Origin: CAYWFU01 sp964457585
GTDB lineage: Bacteria > JACRDZ01
Direction: 5' to 3'
Length of the DNA stretch: 14,539 nucleotides
Assembly (NCBI GenBank): GCA_964457585.1
Contig: CAYWFU010000079.1
Location: forward strand, 1-14,539
Part shown: piece by piece, positions 13,583 through 14,539 of the stretch
How the letters are laid out: each line of letters opens with the position of its first letter
Numbering within the stretch: the stretch's first letter is position 1
Notes under the pieces: model-generated
What the model was told of the DNA's origin: nothing
What the model saw: the letters and a program-made list of their open reading frames with translations, nothing else
The model's database searches: none
Made by a program: the position numbers and the translations under genes

Positions 13583-14539
13583 CTATTTAAAGTCATTAAT
13601 ATGCCCAAGCAATGAGCGTATTCCCTGCGTTGCTAATTTAATATCATGCCATGACCTTAAAGTCAAAAAAGATTTTATTAAAAATTTAGGTTCATAATGT
13701 ATTTTCCACATTTTTTGGCACCATTTATTTGAGTCACAATTACTTTTTAATATTGGATGAGACATATCATATCGTTCATAATTTTTTGGGTCATCCAGAA
13801 ACCAATCATTTTTTACTGATTCCTGAAAAAGAGGTGTTCCCGGATATGGGACAATAACACTGGATTGCAAGGAATCGCCAAAATGTGTTTTATATAACAT
13901 TAATTCACGCGCCACTTCATAATTTCTTTTTGCCTCTTCCTCGCTTTCCCATGGATATCCCATCATTGTTGTAAGCATAATTATAAGTCCGTGTCTCTTA
14001 GCTGTTTTAACACCTTCAATAATCTGTTCGATAGTTTCTTGTTTATTTAAACGTCTTAAGGTTTCGTTATTGCCTGTCTCAAGTCCGACTTTTAATAAAC
14101 GGAACCCAATTTTTTTTAGTAATTTACAGGTCTCATCAGTTAATGAATCTGCGCGTGCATTGGATGAAATGAGAACTTTACTTAAAAGATTTTTTTTTTT
14201 TTTTTTTTTTTAAAATTTTTGCAGCCATTCAATATTCCAGATTGCTCCAGCTTCATTATCGTCAAAAATTTCCTGTATTTTATATTTTTTTACTAGATGT
14301 TTTATTTCGGACACAACATTTTCCGGTGAGCGTAGCCGCCGAGTACATTGCCAGAGAGCATGCTGCCAGATACAAAATTTACATTGCCCGGGCAGATTTG
14401 CATGTCCGCCACAGCCGCGTCCTGTTAATATATAAGCACAGGGATGATGTAAATATGCCTCGCCATACAAATCCCAATGAGTCAGGTCTCTATCAATAAA
14501 AGGTAATTCATCAAGATTATCCTTAAGTTCAAAATTCCC
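13583..14539 (-). pseudogene. B12/radical SAM-type protein, partial at window edge and interrupted by an in-frame stop
   Basis: The frame enters from the window end and reads NLDELPFIDRDLTHWDLYG, then AYILTGRGCGGHANLPGQ, then CKFCIWQHALW, RRLRSPENVVSEI and EIFDDNEAGAIWNIEWLQKF. The cluster motif is C-x9-C-x2-C. A TAA at 14212-14210 interrupts it. After six AAA codons the same frame continues NLLSKVLISSNARADSL, KVGLETGNNETLRRLN, LTTMMGYPWESEEEA and VPYPGTPLF to TAG at 13583. Both halves are in one frame, and the spacing across the gap looks normal for the family, so only the 22-A run is wrong. The N-terminal domain is outside the window. The substrate is unknown. The DPM1-like gene follows. 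Confidence 0.8.
14190..14211. repeat. 22-nt homopolymer (T on plus, A on minus strand)
   Basis: An uninterrupted run of 22 T sits inside the second radical SAM gene and creates the stop TTT-TAA on the coding strand. No other homopolymer in the window comes near this length. Replication slippage or a sequencing/assembly fault are both possible. Confidence 0.95.

Overview
The window is AT-rich DNA from an uncultured-type bacterium. The gene content (HtrA with a signal peptide, a system II cytochrome c assembly pair, class 1B dihydroorotate dehydrogenase, several B12/radical SAM enzymes, a dolichol-phosphate-mannose-synthase-like glycosyltransferase, VapBC) and the style of the intergenic repeats recall Omnitrophota-like or neighbouring candidate-phylum genomes. 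This placement comes from memory of family style, not from a marker gene, and is weak.

Region 1 (about 114-8006, plus strand) is one dense block: htrA (broken), dnaJ, a small membrane protein, pyrK, pyrD, a zinc-finger/basic-repeat protein, ccsA, resB and a stub of a further gene. Spacers are short, and three or four start/stop pairs overlap by ATGA. It mixes envelope proteostasis (HtrA), folding (DnaJ), pyrimidine synthesis (PyrK/PyrD) and cytochrome c maturation (CcsA/ResB). The most unusual gene is at 4544-5932: a MucR/Ros-like zinc finger followed by about 24 short, very basic W-x-D/N-P repeats, translationally coupled to pyrD.

Region 2 (about 7917-9600) is a rearrangement scar. It holds a stub of the gene after resB, a truncated uracil-DNA glycosylase, the last about 54 codons of a radical SAM/SPASM protein, a 36-nt copy of the tail of the radical SAM gene at 9602-10969, a hairpin-rich composite repeat, an intact AbrB/VapC toxin-antitoxin pair with a clear promoter and operator, and a short second copy of the end of resB. 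The resB-tail and radical-SAM-tail copies occur in the same order twice, which suggests an old duplication later eroded.

Region 3 (9602-12066, minus strand) is a two-gene operon, an extended SDR (NAD-dependent epimerase/dehydratase) followed by a B12-binding radical SAM enzyme, driven by a textbook sigma-70 promoter (TTGACA-17-TATAAT). The pair could modify a sugar or lipid; the substrate is unknown.

Region 4 (12107-12804) has a 151-bp MITE with perfect 18-bp terminal inverted repeats lying directly against a second copy of the composite repeat, an orphan ribosome-binding site with start codon, and the 3' end of a nucleotidyltransferase gene. Region 5 (12826-14539, minus strand) is a DPM1-like glycosyltransferase preceded by a second B12/radical SAM gene that runs off the window and carries an in-frame stop beside a run of 22 A.

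No rRNA, tRNA or CRISPR array was seen. The best candidates for something new are the zinc-finger/repeat protein and the two-copy composite hairpin repeat with its MITE. Several broken genes (htrA, the second radical SAM) could be assembly or sequencing errors rather than biology.
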